A stretch of 61,069 nt of DNA from a virus: the IMG/VR virus record IMGVR_UViG_3300035701_000033, positions 1-61,069 of that record. One strand, given 5' to 3'. Shown piece by piece: positions 18,482 to 27,584 of the stretch. The translations under genes and the position numbers were made by a program. How positions within the stretch are numbered: position 1 is the first letter of the stretch; each line of letters starts with the position of its first letter. A model generated the notes under the pieces. That model was not told where the DNA came from. It was given only the letters and a program-made list of their open reading frames with translations, and ran no database searches.

Positions 18482-18505
18482 GGGTGGGTTTGCGAGTTCC
18501 CACCC
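18482..18505 (-). terminator. Hairpin terminator
   Basis: On the minus strand GGGTGGG pairs with CCCACCC across a 10-base loop and is followed by TCTTTCATTT. It lies between the 148-residue gene and the small acidic gene and may attenuate late transcription. Confidence 0.6.
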
Positions 18506-18515
18506 CCTTAGTTTA

Positions 18516-18962
18516 TTACATGATGAGCGTGAGCGCATCCGGGTCAGTTACAGAGATTGCTGCCGGGGCAGCAGAGGTAACAGCATTTGGAGCAGATGAG
18601 GTCAAGGCCACAGGAGCAGCAGATGTTTTTGCTGCAGGATTAGCATAGTTCTCATCTGTTACACCAGTATCCAGATTGAGTTTTGCGATAAGAGCTGCAT
18701 ACCCAGTATAGATAGCTGCTACGTCAGTCTGCACAGCGGCCAATGTTGTATGAATGTCTTTTTCATCAGCTTGAACCCGCAGCAATGTACCTCTCAACGC
18801 AGCAATATCGACCTGCATTGCAGTGACGTTGGCTACAAAAGCGACCATATCAGAAGCTGCGAGTGCTGTACGCAAGGTGGTCATATCGTTTATGATCGCC
18901 TCGAATACATCAAGCAGGTCTGGATTATGCGCTTTAGATCTTGCACTAATTTTGGTTGACAT
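18516..18962 (-). CDS. Helical virion protein
   Basis: A 148-residue protein. Residues 15-95 are predicted helical, with heptad-like hydrophobics and repeated Ala (ALRGTLLRVQADEKDIHTTL); the tail is Ala/Ser/Thr/Pro-rich with repeats of S-A-P. It lies between the capsid-region gene and a terminator hairpin. Structural role likely, identity unknown. Confidence 0.5.
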   Translation of the reverse strand: MSTKISARSKAHNPDLLDVFEAIINDMTTLRTALAASDMVAFVANVTAMQVDIAALRGTLLRVQADEKDIHTTLAAVQTDVAAIYTGYAALIAKLNLDTGVTDENYANPAAKTSAAPVALTSSAPNAVTSAAPAAISVTDPDALTLIM

Positions 18963-18973
18963 GAGCCGCCCCC

Positions 18974-19477
18974 TTATACTACTACGGATGTAGGGATGCA
19001 GGACAGATTGACAAAAGTAAACGTACAGGCTGCTTTGTCATGGTCTGATGTACCCGGAGTAAACGTAGTATTGGCCGTTACGATTTTGACATAACCGATA
19101 GGGCAATACCCAGCAGGAACTGGAGGAAGTTTTGCTACCCCAGTGTCGGAAGTAATCGTAGTCAGATCGGACAATGTAGTACATGCATTGCCAGCTACGA
19201 CCAGCGCACTACCAGCGATGTTAAGGCAGCACAGATATGCTTTCGTTGTATATGTCGGCTGCACTGTTACGTCGGTGTGAGTAAAGCAGTCATTGGTAAT
19301 GGCCACATGGGTAATCACACCGTCGATGCAGTAATCAACTGCGGAGTCCAGATCAATGTGGTGCTTGTTTGTGCCGACGGCAAGTGTCCCCATGAGGAAG
19401 CAACGTGTGCCGATCAGGGCTCTTTCAATTGCCCGGAAGACATCTCCGAGTCCTTTTGCTGATTCATAGTAAAGCAT
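18974..19477 (-). CDS. Putative head decoration or fibre protein
   Basis: Start placed at the second ATG (19477), seven bases after AAAGGAG; the first ATG at 19483 is too close to that site. The 167-residue product is beta-rich with many Thr and Cys residues (YTTKAYLCCLNIAGSALVV, GYCPIGYVKIVTAN). It follows the major capsid gene, the usual place of decoration or minor capsid proteins. Identity inferred. Confidence 0.5.
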   Translation of the reverse strand: MLYYESAKGLGDVFRAIERALIGTRCFLMGTLAVGTNKHHIDLDSAVDYCIDGVITHVAITNDCFTHTDVTVQPTYTTKAYLCCLNIAGSALVVAGNACTTLSDLTTITSDTGVAKLPPVPAGYCPIGYVKIVTANTTFTPGTSDHDKAACTFTFVNLSCIPTSVVV

Positions 19478-19504
19478 GGTCATTCTCCTTTTATCGTAAA
19501 GTAA

Positions 19505-19528
19505 GGGGTGGAGGGGTTAGCTCCACCC
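19505..19528 (-). terminator. Hairpin after the capsid gene
   Basis: On the minus strand GGGTGGAG pairs with CTCCACCC across a 7-base loop, followed by CTTACTTTA. It sits between the major capsid stop and the next start. It could set the capsid-to-downstream transcript ratio or protect the capsid mRNA end. Confidence 0.6.
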
Positions 19529-19537
19529 GGTTATTGT

Positions 19538-20530
19538 TTACAGTTCAGTTGCAGCACATTCGAGACGTGCCATCCAGAGCTGATTCAGGATGACGGCTGT
19601 TGTCATGACCTTCCAACTTACAAAGCCTCTCTGACCCAGTTCGTCGCCCTGTACGGGCTGATTTGGATTCTTTACCATAGGAGTAATGGAATCCTTGCCT
19701 TTAAGGGGGACGAGCCCATAGGCATCTCTTGCAAAAAATAGGATAGGATATACATCAGCCAAAGTACCTGCTGTAGATACCATTGTTCCTTTTGCGCCGC
19801 CACCGTCAGCAAACGAAGTTGCGACTGTCGAACGGATGTAACGAACGTCTTCAACCGCACCGATCTCATAAACATCAGCAGGAACCTGCGATGCGTAGTT
19901 GACTGCATCTTTGAACCCAGAGATGGCGCGAACGTCGTTTTCGAGGTCAGGGTGGATGTAGCCGATGTACCCGGCGCGGGTCGGCAGAGTGCCGTAAGCA
20001 GGAGAACTTGCTGTCTGCTGAGTAATGTAACCAGCGTTCTGACGTTTGAATGCGCGGGTAATCTTGCGCTGCAGAGTCAGGGTGACAACGGTGTTAACAT
20101 CTGTACGCAGTGTGCCGTTTGCATAAAATACATTTGTACCGGCTTTCAGGATGTTAAACCGAACAGCTTCAACAGTCTGTGCAGCCTGTTCTGCGATGAT
20201 CTGCATGTACTGCTGCAGGACTGGGTCTTCATGGGTATCCTGAATTACGTCAGTGATAATGACGAAAGAACCATACTGAGCCAGAGTTGCAGTGTAGTCT
20301 GTAACTGTGGGGTTATTACCTGTAGGGGTAACGCCCTCAGACAGAGGTGTAGTTGCCAGAGGGAGTGCCTCATAGCGACGGAACTTCGCTACCTTCGTGC
20401 TATTGGTAGGAATAGGATAAGCCTGTCCCCATTTTTCAAGTACGAGGTAGGGAAGGGCTCTTTTCAGAAGTTGGGCGACTGCGTAAGCAGCGGTCCTTGG
20501 GGTGATATCCCCATATACAGTAACTGCCAT
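19538..20530 (-). CDS. Major capsid protein, N4-gp56-like
   Basis: The 330-residue length and sequence pattern match the N4-gp56 family. The start is YGDITPRTAAYAVAQLLKRA, then PTNSTKVAKFRRYEALP and LSEGVTPTGN with LAQYGSFVIITDVIQDTHEDP, and later TLPTRAGYIGYIHPDLENDV. It builds the icosahedral shell with an HK97-like fold. The scaffold gene lies directly upstream and the order portal-scaffold-capsid is normal for podoviruses. Ribosome site AAGGAGAATCGTC. Confidence 0.85.
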   Translation of the reverse strand: MAVTVYGDITPRTAAYAVAQLLKRALPYLVLEKWGQAYPIPTNSTKVAKFRRYEALPLATTPLSEGVTPTGNNPTVTDYTATLAQYGSFVIITDVIQDTHEDPVLQQYMQIIAEQAAQTVEAVRFNILKAGTNVFYANGTLRTDVNTVVTLTLQRKITRAFKRQNAGYITQQTASSPAYGTLPTRAGYIGYIHPDLENDVRAISGFKDAVNYASQVPADVYEIGAVEDVRYIRSTVATSFADGGGAKGTMVSTAGTLADVYPILFFARDAYGLVPLKGKDSITPMVKNPNQPVQGDELGQRGFVSWKVMTTAVILNQLWMARLECAATEL

Positions 20531-20550
20531 GACGATTCTCCTTTTTCTTT

Positions 20551-21480
20551 TTAAACGACTTTCAATGCTTCTTCAAAAGCACCATTAAAGTCTGTTGGGT
20601 CTACTTCAGTCGCTACTCCAGTGCGCGAGGCTTTTGGAGATTCGAGGGATTTCAGCTTGCGCTGTTTCTCCGCTTCGATTTCCTGCGCTTTTGGATCGGG
20701 AATTGGTTCAGTTTTTACCCGACCTGTTTGCGTTTTAAACGTATCATAAATTTCTATGATATCCTTGACATTGCCACTATCCAATACTTCGTTTGCTGCT
20801 TTCTGCTGGTACTTAGGAAGTGTAGATATCCATTTCTCAACATCGGGGATCAGAGCTACGGCATCTTCATGCACAGAAAGAATTGAGTTCATCATCTTCT
20901 CTTGTGCAGTTTCAGCGACTGCGCCCTCAGTAGCAGTAAGTTTTTCCATTACGGGGGTAAGCACTTTTGAAAGAACAACGGTCACTTCGTCAATCAATGT
21001 CTTGCGCTGCATGTTGAACATTGCTGCATGATCTGGCCAATCTTCTTCGAACTTTTTGGAGAATGCTTCAGTTTTCTTTTTTACTTCTTCTACTTCTGCG
21101 ATCTCTGCTGCCGTTGGACCTTTCGGTTCTTCCTTGGGGGGGGTAGCAACCTGTTTCTCCAGAGCTGCGATCTTATCCATAAGCTCTGCGATCTTTGGAT
21201 CTTCCTTAACCGGTTCTTCTTTAACTGGTTCTTCCTTAACCGGTTCTTCCTTAGCAGATTCTTCCTTAACCGGTTCTTCCTTAGCAGATTCTTCCTTAAC
21301 CGGTTCTTCTTTAACTGGTTCTTCCTTAGCAGATTCTTCCTTAACCGGTTCTTCCTTATTTGGGGCGTTGTACTCAGGTTCGACAGCTGCAAGTTCTTTA
21401 CTTGCCAGCGCGTCGGCGAAGAAAGCGTCAAAATTTTTGTCATTTTCTTCGGGGGTTACATCTGCTTTTTTAGTTGCCAT
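20551..21480 (-). CDS. Scaffolding protein
   Basis: Start at ATG 21480 behind AAAGGAGTTATTTTT, 309 residues. The protein is highly charged. Residues about 40-95 are made of five-residue repeats PVKEE and SAKEE, then a coiled coil (LMDKIAALEKQV) and an acidic helical centre, ending in a short basic and hydrophobic C-terminus that would contact the capsid protein. Position between portal and capsid genes fits scaffold. Its own promoter is at 21504-21533. Confidence 0.75.
   Translation of the reverse strand: MATKKADVTPEENDKNFDAFFADALASKELAAVEPEYNAPNKEEPVKEESAKEEPVKEEPVKEESAKEEPVKEESAKEEPVKEEPVKEEPVKEDPKIAELMDKIAALEKQVATPPKEEPKGPTAAEIAEVEEVKKKTEAFSKKFEEDWPDHAAMFNMQRKTLIDEVTVVLSKVLTPVMEKLTATEGAVAETAQEKMMNSILSVHEDAVALIPDVEKWISTLPKYQQKAANEVLDSGNVKDIIEIYDTFKTQTGRVKTEPIPDPKAQEIEAEKQRKLKSLESPKASRTGVATEVDPTDFNGAFEEALKVV
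21201..21357. repeat. 15-bp tandem repeat in the scaffold gene
   Basis: About ten units of a 15-bp repeat, on the minus strand CCGGTTAAGGAAGAA (PVKEE) alternating with TCTGCTAAGGAAGAA (SAKEE). The in-frame unit length means slippage changes only the length of the charged linker. Individual units are near identical, suggesting recent expansion or homogenisation. Confidence 0.85.
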
Positions 21481-21503
21481 AAAAATAACTCCTTTCTGCA
21501 TAT

Positions 21504-21533
21504 ATACTACGATGGTTTATACTAATAAAGCAA
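21504..21533 (-). promoter_or_regulatory. Late promoter P2 (CCCTTG family)
   Basis: On the minus strand TTGCTT, 18 bases, TAGTAT, with CCC before the -35. It lies between the 61-codon gene and the scaffold ATG at 21480, so it would boost scaffold and capsid expression. Confidence 0.6.
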
Positions 21534-21539
21534 GGGTGT

Positions 21540-21725
21540 TTACTTAAAGATTTTAATCATGTTCCTGACTTCCATTGCCATACCCCGAGTAAGTTCAGAA
21601 TTATCGTCCACAAGCTTATTTTTTTTCTTATCAAATTCTATTTCCAGCCACTCCAAAAGGACTATTCCGCACTCGCTATTTCTTAGCTGCTTTAGTCTTA
21701 CTTCCAGTTCTTGTTGGTGGTCCAC
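21540..21725 (-). CDS. Small charged protein after portal (GTG start)
   Basis: A 61-residue frame starting at GTG 21725 inside the last 50 bases of the portal gene, with GGAG about ten bases upstream. The product is helical and charged (EVRLKQLRNSECGIVLLEWL). It ends in the promoter region before scaffold. Its position would suit a small capsid-assembly factor, but coding rests on frame length and overlap. Confidence 0.5.
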   Translation of the reverse strand: MDHQQELEVRLKQLRNSECGIVLLEWLEIEFDKKKNKLVDDNSELTRGMAMEVRNMIKIFK

Positions 21726-23853
21726 TTGGCTTTTCTCCTTCCTTTAGAGTTTCTAGCATGACCTTCATATGCTCCAGATTTGATTTCTCCTTCATTGATT
21801 TTGCCCCTGTCAGATTTGCCTCAACCTTGGAAAGCAGTTCAGCAAGTTTCGCTTGGTTCTGCGAAGTAATGCTCTCTGTCTCAGCGGTAGTTTTACCTGC
21901 CTTTGCAGTGAGATCCTGAGCCTTGGCAGTATTGATCCCGTCTTCAATCTGGGATTTATTCTGTGCTGCCTGAGCATTACCCGCATCAATGGCGTCACAT
22001 GATTTCTGATCCTTGATTCGTTTGGGGTCCAGATCCCGAGCAGCAAATCTATCGATTAATAATCCACGGAGATCGATGTACTGTCGTTCTTCTTGGGTTA
22101 AGGTTGTAGCCAGTTGGTCAAGTGCAGCCCCCCGGACTTCTTTAGCTACAAGCGAAATAGTTCCTCGCGGTTGTACTTCGTAATCACCCTTGATCTCTTC
22201 TTTATCATTGAACTCCATATTCCATTTAACCTGAGATTCTATCAGCGATTTCGTATAGTTATCGAAACTTCTAACATTGTCTTTAGTAATGATGTTAGCC
22301 CCACCTGTCATCTGGGACATATTCTGTGAGGTCCTGAACGCTTCACCTAAAGGTTGGGCATTACCAACTGTCCATGAAGGGAGATTACTTTCTATATCTA
22401 TATCCTTCTTCAATTCTTGCTCCACTGATAATAATTCAGTAAGATGCGATTCAGTATTGAGTTGCCGTACCGCTGGAACCTGAGCGTCTGGGCCTGTACC
22501 CTGACGATATATCGTCTGGAAGGAATGAATCGCCGCTACTTCTTTCCCCCTAGCAAGTAACTCTTCATTGACTTCCCAGATAGGACCTGCGACAGAGGCA
22601 CCGTTGTCCATAATCATTCTGCGCACTGCGCATCTTGACATCTGGGTGTCTCTCAGAATCTCAGGAAGTCCGATGCCGGTAAGCCCAGAATCCTCGTCAT
22701 CCATGTGGATAAAAGCATGGTACATATCACTTGGCTTATCCCCGAATGCTGCGAGTTCAGCCTTGATAACTACATTCTCCAGAACCCAGACATCGGAAAG
22801 AATGTCAATGTATAGATCCTTCTCCGTTATGTTCATACCCAATTGCTGCAGTTCATGCCCGGTCAAGTACCCGAAATATCTAATTACTTCGTACTTACGA
22901 GAGTCCCGTTTATTCAGGTTGGCGGTTAGGTTCAGAACATTGAGTTGTGTTTCATATGCCCTGCACTTATAATTGCCCTCTTGGTTGCTACGTAAGTAGT
23001 CTTTAATGTTCTTTGCGATCATATCCTCACGTTTAGCTAGTGCCGTCAATTGGTTCCGAGCAAATACAATACGCTCGAACATGAACTCTTGGTCGTTCCA
23101 ATGTTTAGCTGCGAGGTCAGGAAAGATGTCCCAAACCTTTACATGCTCATAATAAGGCCGGGGTTTCTGTTTCTTCTCTGCAGTAAAAGTTCCGTCCTCT
23201 CCTTGGAGCCATTCGCGTGTTTCCACATATTTGACCATAGGCCCCTTTGTGACCCCAATGCCATATTTAGCCCCACTACTTAACGCACGTTTGCTCAAAT
23301 CTGGGTGGTCGATCTCGGCCAATTGGTCAAGGCATTCGGTCATCATATTCTCAGCCCGTTCGTCTGCAAACTTCTTGACAGCATCTTCGATCTCAGCTGA
23401 TGTGGGCTCAAATGCTTTAGGGTCCTGCATCTGTTGCATCTGTTGCATCTGTTGTTGTGCTGCTTCAGGATTCTGCTGGGCTTGTTCCTGCATTTGTTGC
23501 ATCAGCATCTGTTGTTTCTGCACTCTCAATCCGTCAAGAATATTCTGCAGATCCTTCTGGGCAATGTTTGGGTAAGGCGTTGCATTAATACTGAAATTAT
23601 GTTCAGTAGCCGGGAACATCATTTCCATCATCTTTGCTACGAATGTTACAATCTTGACATAGGTATCACCGGGATAGACCTTACTGCGTTCTTTAGGGAT
23701 GAGGTCTTCAATTTCTGGGTCATATTTCTTCCTATATTGCCGGAGATTTTTTAGCCATTGCTGTTCGAGAACAACCCTATCAGCTGCAGCTAGATCAAAC
23801 TTGGATTTCATCGCAACCCCAAGTTTTTCCAGAGCTTCTTTATTGAATTCCAT
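21676..23853 (-). CDS. Portal protein (podovirus type)
   Basis: ATG 23853 follows AAGGAGATAGCT and is chosen over upstream in-frame starts that run into terL. The 725-residue product has helical N-terminal WLKNLRQYRKKYDPEIEDLIP and GDTYVKIVTFVAKMMEMMFPATEHNF, a Gln/Met-rich insertion near residues 120-155, and a GLPEILRDTQMSRCAVRRMIMDN stretch typical of dodecameric podovirus-type portals. The C-terminus is coiled coil with a basic tail (the barrel). It follows terL directly. Confidence 0.82.
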   Translation of the reverse strand: MEFNKEALEKLGVAMKSKFDLAAADRVVLEQQWLKNLRQYRKKYDPEIEDLIPKERSKVYPGDTYVKIVTFVAKMMEMMFPATEHNFSINATPYPNIAQKDLQNILDGLRVQKQQMLMQQMQEQAQQNPEAAQQQMQQMQQMQDPKAFEPTSAEIEDAVKKFADERAENMMTECLDQLAEIDHPDLSKRALSSGAKYGIGVTKGPMVKYVETREWLQGEDGTFTAEKKQKPRPYYEHVKVWDIFPDLAAKHWNDQEFMFERIVFARNQLTALAKREDMIAKNIKDYLRSNQEGNYKCRAYETQLNVLNLTANLNKRDSRKYEVIRYFGYLTGHELQQLGMNITEKDLYIDILSDVWVLENVVIKAELAAFGDKPSDMYHAFIHMDDEDSGLTGIGLPEILRDTQMSRCAVRRMIMDNGASVAGPIWEVNEELLARGKEVAAIHSFQTIYRQGTGPDAQVPAVRQLNTESHLTELLSVEQELKKDIDIESNLPSWTVGNAQPLGEAFRTSQNMSQMTGGANIITKDNVRSFDNYTKSLIESQVKWNMEFNDKEEIKGDYEVQPRGTISLVAKEVRGAALDQLATTLTQEERQYIDLRGLLIDRFAARDLDPKRIKDQKSCDAIDAGNAQAAQNKSQIEDGINTAKAQDLTAKAGKTTAETESITSQNQAKLAELLSKVEANLTGAKSMKEKSNLEHMKVMLETLKEGEKPSGPPTRTGSKTKAAKK

Positions 23854-23863
23854 AGCTATCTCC

Positions 23864-26314
23864 TTAATATCCTGTACGCGAATCTGCAGGTCGGTAAGAT
23901 GTATTCCCAGTAAATGCATTATGAGTGATTCTAATATAATCGTCAACCCTATAATACTTCCCGGTCAGGAAAAGAATCCCATACTGCGCTGCCTCAGCGA
24001 CATGGGACCAGTTGTTTTTATCTGGGCGATCATGGTACTTGTTGTCCGATCCTTTGATCCGCCCATATCTATATTTATTTCTCATGGCCTGAATAAGCAT
24101 GGTACATGAAGGATCAATCATGACGAGTGGATCACCATCTGGATATGTCCTTAATGCCTCATCCAATGCCGTAATCCTACGAATAGGATCATTGGTTTCT
24201 GCCGACTTCACATGATGCCCTTCTTCTCGTTTGAATATAGCAGTAAGTTCTTTCTTCCATGAGTTATCATCAGTATCATTCTGCCGTACCCAACTGGGGT
24301 CGCCTATGAAAACAAGCGGATTCTCTATGGCATCATTACGAAGAACCGGACGCAGTTTCATGGATACGAAAGTCTTAGCCCCCATATCAAAACCTGTTGC
24401 CTCTCTTAAAATATTGATTCTCCCATTTGGTAACATCTGCATTAGAACCGATGCAGGTGAACGGGCGCAGTCTTGCCCAATAATGATTGGAAGATTTGCC
24501 CATAGTTTTAATGGGACCTTCGAGATATGTCTTTCTGGTTTGAACGTCTTCTCGTATACTGGTTTACCTTTAATTGAACGTGCGTACTTAACCTGTACCA
24601 TTGTCCTATACCATTCATCAGATTCCCCAGACTGTTCATAATAGCCAAAGGGCAGATTTTCTATGTTCTCTGCATCTGGGGAATCCCCTGCTGGTTGTTT
24701 GAACGTGTCACATGCGAGTACTGAATTTGGATTATCCTCGTCAATAGGTAAATGATCGAATATATGTTGCCAATAACTATCTTCCTCTGGGGCGTTGGTG
24801 TCTCCAAATAATCCCGCATATGTAGGCCACTCTGCTGCTGGTACTGCCTCTGGCTTTTGCCTTGCGCTTGGATACCGACCGCACCTTTTACCTAAGTTCT
24901 CTACGATCTCTCGGGGGATCTCACGACATTCGTTTATCCATCCTGCAGTGACTTCCATGGAAAGTACTTTGGCAACGTCAGCCGCATCGTCAAGAGCTAC
25001 AAACATAACTTCCGAGCAGACAGGTATCCCATCTGGAGGGATAAAATTCATCATGTAGGTTTTTGCTGCGATCTTGTATACTCCTAATGGGCCATCAGGA
25101 AACCATTCCTGCCATGTCTTCAACGTAGTTTTATTCAATTGGTCTTGAGTATTACGGACAATAACAAACCGAGTACGTCGTATACCATCAATACCGGGAG
25201 CCTGATTCAAAGCAATCCTAAATATTTTTATACAGCAACCTACTGATTTCCCAGAATTACCAGTAACAAAAATTTTGCCATTATATCGAGCCAGAAAAAA
25301 ACTACTCGGGACAACAAAACAGTATTTAAATCCATCAGTTGATTCTATTTGCCCATAGGTCGCATTTCTAAAAGTCACACATTGATCTAATTGTCTCACG
25401 GCATATACTGTGTAATGCGGCCCCCATTTACCATCCCCTCGTGGGTCATTAAACTTAGATATAGTAGCCCTGTGCCCAACTGCGCTACATATAAACTGAA
25501 TATATGAAGCATCGGTTTCAGAAGTAGTTGAAAAACGAATTTCCCCATCAGCATGAATCAATCCGTCCCAATATGGGAACTCATTATAAATAATCTCAGC
25601 CTGTGTTTGGGTTACTTTGTACCAAGAACTAGTATAATGCTTTGATATTGTAGGAGCTATAAAGGTAAAAATAGATTCCGTGGGTCTTCCTGCGTAGACC
25701 CGTTCGGTCCATGATATATGGGCATCGACCAATATTGAACGTAATCTAGTTTTTTTCCGTTCCTTACGAATACCAATTACACACTTTGGAATATTTCTTT
25801 CTCTATAATATTGCACAAAATGCCCGTCCGCATGGACCGCAACCATTACACGCAGTTCTGCATCAGTTAACCACAGACCCTCTTGTTTTTCTGGGAGCCT
25901 AAATGTAACTGGAATATCATATCTTGGGCCTTCGGTACGATTTTTTTTAAACTGCACAGCAATTTTATCCGCTGTTGTTATTGATAATTCCTTACGCCAA
26001 TTATAGTAGCAGATACGATGTTCATTTGAAACAGGCATATCTATAGAATGTGCGGTTGTAAATCTATGAAATGGTTCTTCCTGTGGGAGTTTTACATACT
26101 CAGGAGAAATAAAAGTAATACGCCCACTTTCGTCCCATTGGGCAACTAGATCCCCCGGTAAAAAAGTATCCATTCGTTTCCATCCGATAGGGGACAAAAA
26201 TTCAGCTTCTGCAGGTAAACACCCAACCGGACCAAGGATGAACGCACGTTTTGCTGTGGATTTGATGAACTGAGAAACTGTAGGAGGTGCGGTATAATTA
26301 AATTCGAATGCCAT
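23864..26314 (-). CDS. terL: Terminase large subunit interrupted by an intein
   Basis: ATG 26314 is preceded by GGAGATTCTA and overlaps the upstream stop (TAATG). The 816-residue precursor holds a 322-residue intein at residues 32-353. Removing it gives a 494-residue TerL with Walker A GPVGSGKS rebuilt across the junction, Walker B-like GWINECREIP, a C-terminal nuclease with GQDCA and FIGDPSW acidic positions, and a late RITALDEAL helix. TerL powers DNA packaging through the portal encoded next. Without splicing the ATPase should be dead. Confidence 0.92.
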   Translation of the reverse strand: MAFEFNYTAPPTVSQFIKSTAKRAFILGPVGCLPAEAEFLSPIGWKRMDTFLPGDLVAQWDESGRITFISPEYVKLPQEEPFHRFTTAHSIDMPVSNEHRICYYNWRKELSITTADKIAVQFKKNRTEGPRYDIPVTFRLPEKQEGLWLTDAELRVMVAVHADGHFVQYYRERNIPKCVIGIRKERKKTRLRSILVDAHISWTERVYAGRPTESIFTFIAPTISKHYTSSWYKVTQTQAEIIYNEFPYWDGLIHADGEIRFSTTSETDASYIQFICSAVGHRATISKFNDPRGDGKWGPHYTVYAVRQLDQCVTFRNATYGQIESTDGFKYCFVVPSSFFLARYNGKIFVTGNSGKSVGCCIKIFRIALNQAPGIDGIRRTRFVIVRNTQDQLNKTTLKTWQEWFPDGPLGVYKIAAKTYMMNFIPPDGIPVCSEVMFVALDDAADVAKVLSMEVTAGWINECREIPREIVENLGKRCGRYPSARQKPEAVPAAEWPTYAGLFGDTNAPEEDSYWQHIFDHLPIDEDNPNSVLACDTFKQPAGDSPDAENIENLPFGYYEQSGESDEWYRTMVQVKYARSIKGKPVYEKTFKPERHISKVPLKLWANLPIIIGQDCARSPASVLMQMLPNGRINILREATGFDMGAKTFVSMKLRPVLRNDAIENPLVFIGDPSWVRQNDTDDNSWKKELTAIFKREEGHHVKSAETNDPIRRITALDEALRTYPDGDPLVMIDPSCTMLIQAMRNKYRYGRIKGSDNKYHDRPDKNNWSHVAEAAQYGILFLTGKYYRVDDYIRITHNAFTGNTSYRPADSRTGY
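25256..26221 (-). other. Intein with LAGLIDADG (DOD) homing endonuclease
   Basis: The intein starts at Cys32 of the precursor (CLPAEAEFLSPIGW, block A), has a block B-like VSNEHRI, two LAGLIDADG-type helices (VMVAVHADGHF and WDGLIHADGEI), and ends FVTGN followed by Ser. The last residue is Asn as required, but the usual penultimate His is Gly. The insertion splits the P-loop between GPVG and SGKS, a site that tolerates no insertion without splicing. Both endonuclease helices keep their Asp residues, so homing may be active. Confidence 0.9.
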
Positions 26315-26931
26315 TAGAATCTCCATTCCGAATATGCGCCTACATAACCTTCGAATCTATCTTTATCTTTAGGAGCATCAATACGCGCTTTGCCTGCGAT
26401 TTCTCCTTTAATATACATATCTTTTATTCGAAATAAATCTCGGTTATAATAAACCTTGGCCTTACTATCCCCATTAAAATGCTGTTCGACTCCACCGCCT
26501 ATAGCATTACCTCGTTCTAAGGCAAACCATGGTGCTGGTTTTTCTTTGATTTGGGTGTGTGCTGTGCTAGTCGTAGTATCCATTGTGACAATCGCAGTAT
26601 GACCATTATGAGATGGAGGAATATCTGCAGTATCGATAACCTCTTCATGTGATGCAATATTGGCGTCTGGATAATAGTGCTGCACAATTGGTTTAGGGAT
26701 AACCTGTAAGGGTTTAATTAATGTTGATCCCGGTACTTTAGGAATATTAGTTAACCCCTGTATTTGTGGGGGTATCTGAAAAGATCCAGATCCAACTGAG
26801 GGTTTGTGAAACACACTCCATCCTAAATATCCTAATACGAATATTAATATAATCCCATATATAATTTTTCGCCACATAGGTACTGAATTAATCTGAATCG
26901 TAAGAGTACTTAAATCTTCTTTAATGCTCAT
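26314..26931 (-). CDS. Single-TM protein in the lysis cassette
   Basis: A 205-residue protein. A hydrophobic segment at about residues 22-40 (IIYGIILIFVLGYLGWSVF) is preceded by a basic patch, so N-in, C-out topology is likely. A Pro-rich stretch follows, then a beta-rich C-terminal domain (AIGGGVEQHFNGDSKAKVYYN). It lies between the endolysin and terL, overlapping both by four and one bases. It could be a spanin-like or membrane-anchored lysis factor; unproven. Confidence 0.55.
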   Translation of the reverse strand: MSIKEDLSTLTIQINSVPMWRKIIYGIILIFVLGYLGWSVFHKPSVGSGSFQIPPQIQGLTNIPKVPGSTLIKPLQVIPKPIVQHYYPDANIASHEEVIDTADIPPSHNGHTAIVTMDTTTSTAHTQIKEKPAPWFALERGNAIGGGVEQHFNGDSKAKVYYNRDLFRIKDMYIKGEIAGKARIDAPKDKDRFEGYVGAYSEWRF

Positions 26932-27584
26932 TTTTTCTTCCTTTTCTCAATCGGAATAGCCACGCCCATAAACTTGACATGCGCTGTGGACTCAGAAGAT
27001 TGAATCCTGTAATATACACCCTGTTTATGAGAGTTAATAACTTTTAGTAAATCTTTACCAATAACTTCCCCACGTTGCTCCATGATATTATCTGTATCGA
27101 TGCCCACAGTATTTCCAGCAATTGCCATAAAATGTGTTTCGTCCAGTTGCCCTGCAAATAAAACAGCATGCCCTGTCTTACCCCCATTATAATGGTAAAT
27201 AGCAATACCCCCTACAGCCATAAACCCTCTATAATTTTTGAGATCCGCAGTTGTTATTATTTTATACTTTTTAGGATGTGCCTTGATATACTCCCAAAAA
27301 TAAATAGTTCCCGCTACTTTGGGAAATGGGTTCTTCGGATATACCTGTCCCCAAACATAAACATCGAATGCGAGACACCATGCTAAACCTTTCTGCGTAC
27401 CTGTATATTTAAGGAAACGTTCGATCATAACTCCATCATTATGGTTAGTTAATTCCCTGACTGTCGTATATTTGGTTGCCTCTTTGATTATCGCTGTTCC
27501 ACTATATGCAAAACAGAACTGTGAACATAAAGTTATAATAAGTATTATACATACAGCAACTAACTTAATTCTCCTGTCGGCCAT
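26928..27584 (-). CDS. Endolysin, CHAP-like with signal peptide
   Basis: Start at ATG 27584 with AAAGGA nine bases upstream; longer frames lack sites. The 218-residue protein opens with a signal sequence (basic residues, then LVAVCIILIITLC and a cleavage-like FCFA). The catalytic region has Cys in AWCLAFDVY, His in TGHAVLFAG and Asn in IAGNT, the triad order of CHAP and NlpC-type peptidoglycan hydrolases. A signal peptide means export through Sec rather than by the holin alone. Confidence 0.72.
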   Translation of the reverse strand: MADRRIKLVAVCIILIITLCSQFCFAYSGTAIIKEATKYTTVRELTNHNDGVMIERFLKYTGTQKGLAWCLAFDVYVWGQVYPKNPFPKVAGTIYFWEYIKAHPKKYKIITTADLKNYRGFMAVGGIAIYHYNGGKTGHAVLFAGQLDETHFMAIAGNTVGIDTDNIMEQRGEVIGKDLLKVINSHKQGVYYRIQSSESTAHVKFMGVAIPIEKRKKK

